A DNA stretch of 64,000 nt. It comes from Candidatus Kinetoplastibacterium sorsogonicusi. Lineage in GTDB: Bacteria > Pseudomonadota > Gammaproteobacteria > Burkholderiales > Burkholderiaceae_B. The stretch covers positions 393,501 through 457,500 of the forward strand of contig NZ_CP025628.1 in assembly GCF_003072465.1 (NCBI RefSeq). Direction: 5' to 3'. Both the position numbers and the translations under genes were made by a program. This document shows, one piece after another, positions 62,598-64,000 of the stretch (position 1 is its first letter; every line of letters begins with the position of its first letter). The notes below the pieces were generated by a model. The model saw only the letters and a list, made by a program, of their open reading frames with translations. It was not told the origin of the DNA and made no database searches.

Positions 62598-64000
62598 ATG
62601 TTAAAATCAGAACAAATCAAATATGATATTTTAATAGTAGGTGGTGGTCCTGCTGGGTTATCTGCTGCAATTAGGCTTAAACAAATATCTTTAGAAAAAA
62701 AAATAGATTTAAGTGTATGTATTTTAGAAAAAGGGGTTGAAATAGGGGCACATATTTTATCAGGCGCTTTATTAGAAACAAGAGGTATTGATATGCTAAT
62801 ACCTCAGTGGAAAAAATATGGTGCTCCTATAGAATCTATAGTTACAAAAGATGAATTTTTTTATTTAAATCAAAAAAATGCTTTTAAAATAAATAATTTT
62901 TTTATACCAAATAGCTTAAAAAATAAAGAATGTTATTTGATCAAATTAACACACTTTACTAAATGGATGGCACAATATGCAGAAAATTTAGGTGTAGATA
63001 TATTTTCTAGCTTTGCTGCTAAAGACCTTATTATTGATGATAATCGTGTTAAAGGTATTAAAGTAGAAGGTATTAATAATACTATAGAAATATTAGCTAA
63101 ATATAGTATATTAAGTGAGGGATCTAGAGGTCATTTAGGTAAAAAAGTTATAAAATATTTTAATTTGGATGAAAATAGTGATCCTCAATCTTATTCGATT
63201 GGAATAAAAGAGTTATGGGAAATTTCTCCAAAAAATAGCCAAGCAGGACATGTTATTCATACATTTGGATGGCCTTTAAATTATAATACATATGGAGGGT
63301 CGTTTATATATCATATGAGTAACAATCAATTATCTATAGGTACAATTATAGGATTAGATTATAAAAATCCATGGTTATCTCCTTTTGAAGAATTTCAAAA
63401 TTTCAAAAAACATCCATTTATCAAAAATATTTTAAAAAATGGTAAACGTATTTCATATGGTGCAAAATCTATTACTTCTGGTGGTTTATTTTCTTTACCT
63501 AAATTGACTTTCAAAGGTGGTATATTAATAGGTTGTAATGCTGGATTATTAAATAATGCAAAAATGAAAGGTATCAATAGTGCAATAGAAAGTGGTCAAA
63601 TGGTCGCTGAAAGTATTTTTTCAAAATTACAACTAAAGTCTATAGATATCAACAAAGAGATACATAGTATTTTTATAAATTCTGATTTATATAAAGATCT
63701 ATATAAAGCTAGAAATTATAGAAATTGGTTTTCTAAAGGTACAATATTAGCTATTATTATGAATTTTATAGAGCAAAAAATTTTAAATGGTTTTTTTATA
63801 TGGAATATACACAAAAAAATTAGTGATCATTTATTTACACAAAACAAAAATAAATATAAAAATATAAAATATCCAATACATGATAATAAAACAACTTTTG
63901 ATATTGAAAGCTCCATATATTTATCTAATATAAAATATGATAAAAATCAGAAAAATCATTTGATTGTACATAACATTATAGATAATACGAAAATAAATAA
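62598..64000 (+). CDS. Electron transfer flavoprotein-ubiquinone oxidoreductase, 3'-truncated by the window edge
   Basis: Membrane-associated FAD/4Fe-4S enzyme that passes electrons from reduced ETF to ubiquinone. The frame from ATG 62598 is open to the window end (467 codons; the family is about 550). The FAD motif YDILIVGGGPAGLSAAIRLK starts near residue 9; CILEKGVEIGAHILSGALLE follows. SEGSRGHLGKK, PQSYSIGIKELWE, and LDYKNPWLSPFEEF are ETF-QO hallmarks. GGLFSLPKLTFKGG and GCNAGLLNNAKMKG complete the FAD fold. The C-terminal 4Fe-4S domain is beyond the window, so its integrity cannot be judged. It pairs with etfA-etfB at 29.8-31.5 kb. Confidence 0.92.
   Translation, partial: MLKSEQIKYDILIVGGGPAGLSAAIRLKQISLEKKIDLSVCILEKGVEIGAHILSGALLETRGIDMLIPQWKKYGAPIESIVTKDEFFYLNQKNAFKINNFFIPNSLKNKECYLIKLTHFTKWMAQYAENLGVDIFSSFAAKDLIIDDNRVKGIKVEGINNTIEILAKYSILSEGSRGHLGKKVIKYFNLDENSDPQSYSIGIKELWEISPKNSQAGHVIHTFGWPLNYNTYGGSFIYHMSNNQLSIGTIIGLDYKNPWLSPFEEFQNFKKHPFIKNILKNGKRISYGAKSITSGGLFSLPKLTFKGGILIGCNAGLLNNAKMKGINSAIESGQMVAESIFSKLQLKSIDINKEIHSIFINSDLYKDLYKARNYRNWFSKGTILAIIMNFIEQKILNGFFIWNIHKKISDHLFTQNKNKYKNIKYPIHDNKTTFDIESSIYLSNIKYDKNQKNHLIVHNIIDNTKIN

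Overview
This window is a strongly AT-rich, gene-dense stretch of a reduced betaproteobacterial chromosome. It is best read as an obligate endosymbiont related to Bordetella and Achromobacter (Alcaligenaceae). The closest match I can suggest is the Candidatus Kinetoplastibacterium lineage that lives in trypanosomatids. This is inferred from gene order and protein resemblance, since no search was run. Supporting points are betaproteobacterial synteny (rluB-rimP-nusA-infB-rbfA-truB-typA, gyrA-serC-pheA-tyrA-aroA-cmk-rpsA-lapA, sucA-sucB-lpdA, pyrG-kdsA-eno, divergent gyrA/ompA-ubiG and rluD/bamD), Asn/Lys/Ile-rich proteins, very short intergenic gaps, and no phage, insertion sequence, CRISPR array or defence genes.

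Layout. 0-9.2 kb: 3' part of valS, converging on a block running alaS, tusA-like, rpsP, rimM, trmD, with dadA and a flavin/ferredoxin reductase upstream of alaS. 9.5-12.3 kb: rho and queH, then a ZIP metal transporter on the other strand. 12.3-24.3 kb: a long minus-strand run of polA, typA, truB, rbfA, infB, nusA, rimP, rluB. 24.6-29.7 kb: initiator tRNA-Met, tRNA-Thr(CGU), ispH, rpmE2, a MATE exporter, orn, rsgA, rplS. 29.8-34.8 kb: etfA-etfB, a decayed hldE/rfaE kinase gene, lapA, rpsA. 34.9-42.6 kb: cmk, aroA, tyrA, pheA, serC, gyrA. 42.9-47.5 kb: ompA, ubiG, tmRNA, rluD, bamD, trpS. 47.5-57.0 kb: lpdA-sucB-sucA and the divergent maeB and mdh. 57.2-64.0 kb: an rRNA methyltransferase, eno, kdsA, pyrG and the 5' part of an ETF-ubiquinone oxidoreductase gene.

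Functionally the window is mostly information processing plus selected metabolism. Translation, transcription and RNA modification are well kept. Aromatic amino acid and serine/pyridoxal synthesis (aroA, tyrA, pheA, serC) is retained, as expected of a nutritional symbiont. The 2-oxoglutarate dehydrogenase complex, malate dehydrogenase and malic enzyme remain, but the citrate synthase and succinate dehydrogenase genes often found beside them in relatives do not lie here. ETF alpha/beta, ETF-QO and DadA point to an active quinone-linked respiratory chain. Envelope functions look eroded: hldE is truncated, KdsA has lost residues normally needed for catalysis, and BamD has no lipidation cysteine.

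I found no exotic or undescribed gene system. The most interesting signals are molecular erosion and compaction: a Pol I whose proofreading active site is replaced, a catalytically suspect KdsA, an anchor-less BamD, a divergent tmRNA tag (ANDSRYKLAA), an ispH stop codon inside a tRNA gene, and long AU-only perfect hairpins at convergent gene ends. Start codons below were chosen from ribosome binding sites and family N-termini, so several differ from the longest open frame.
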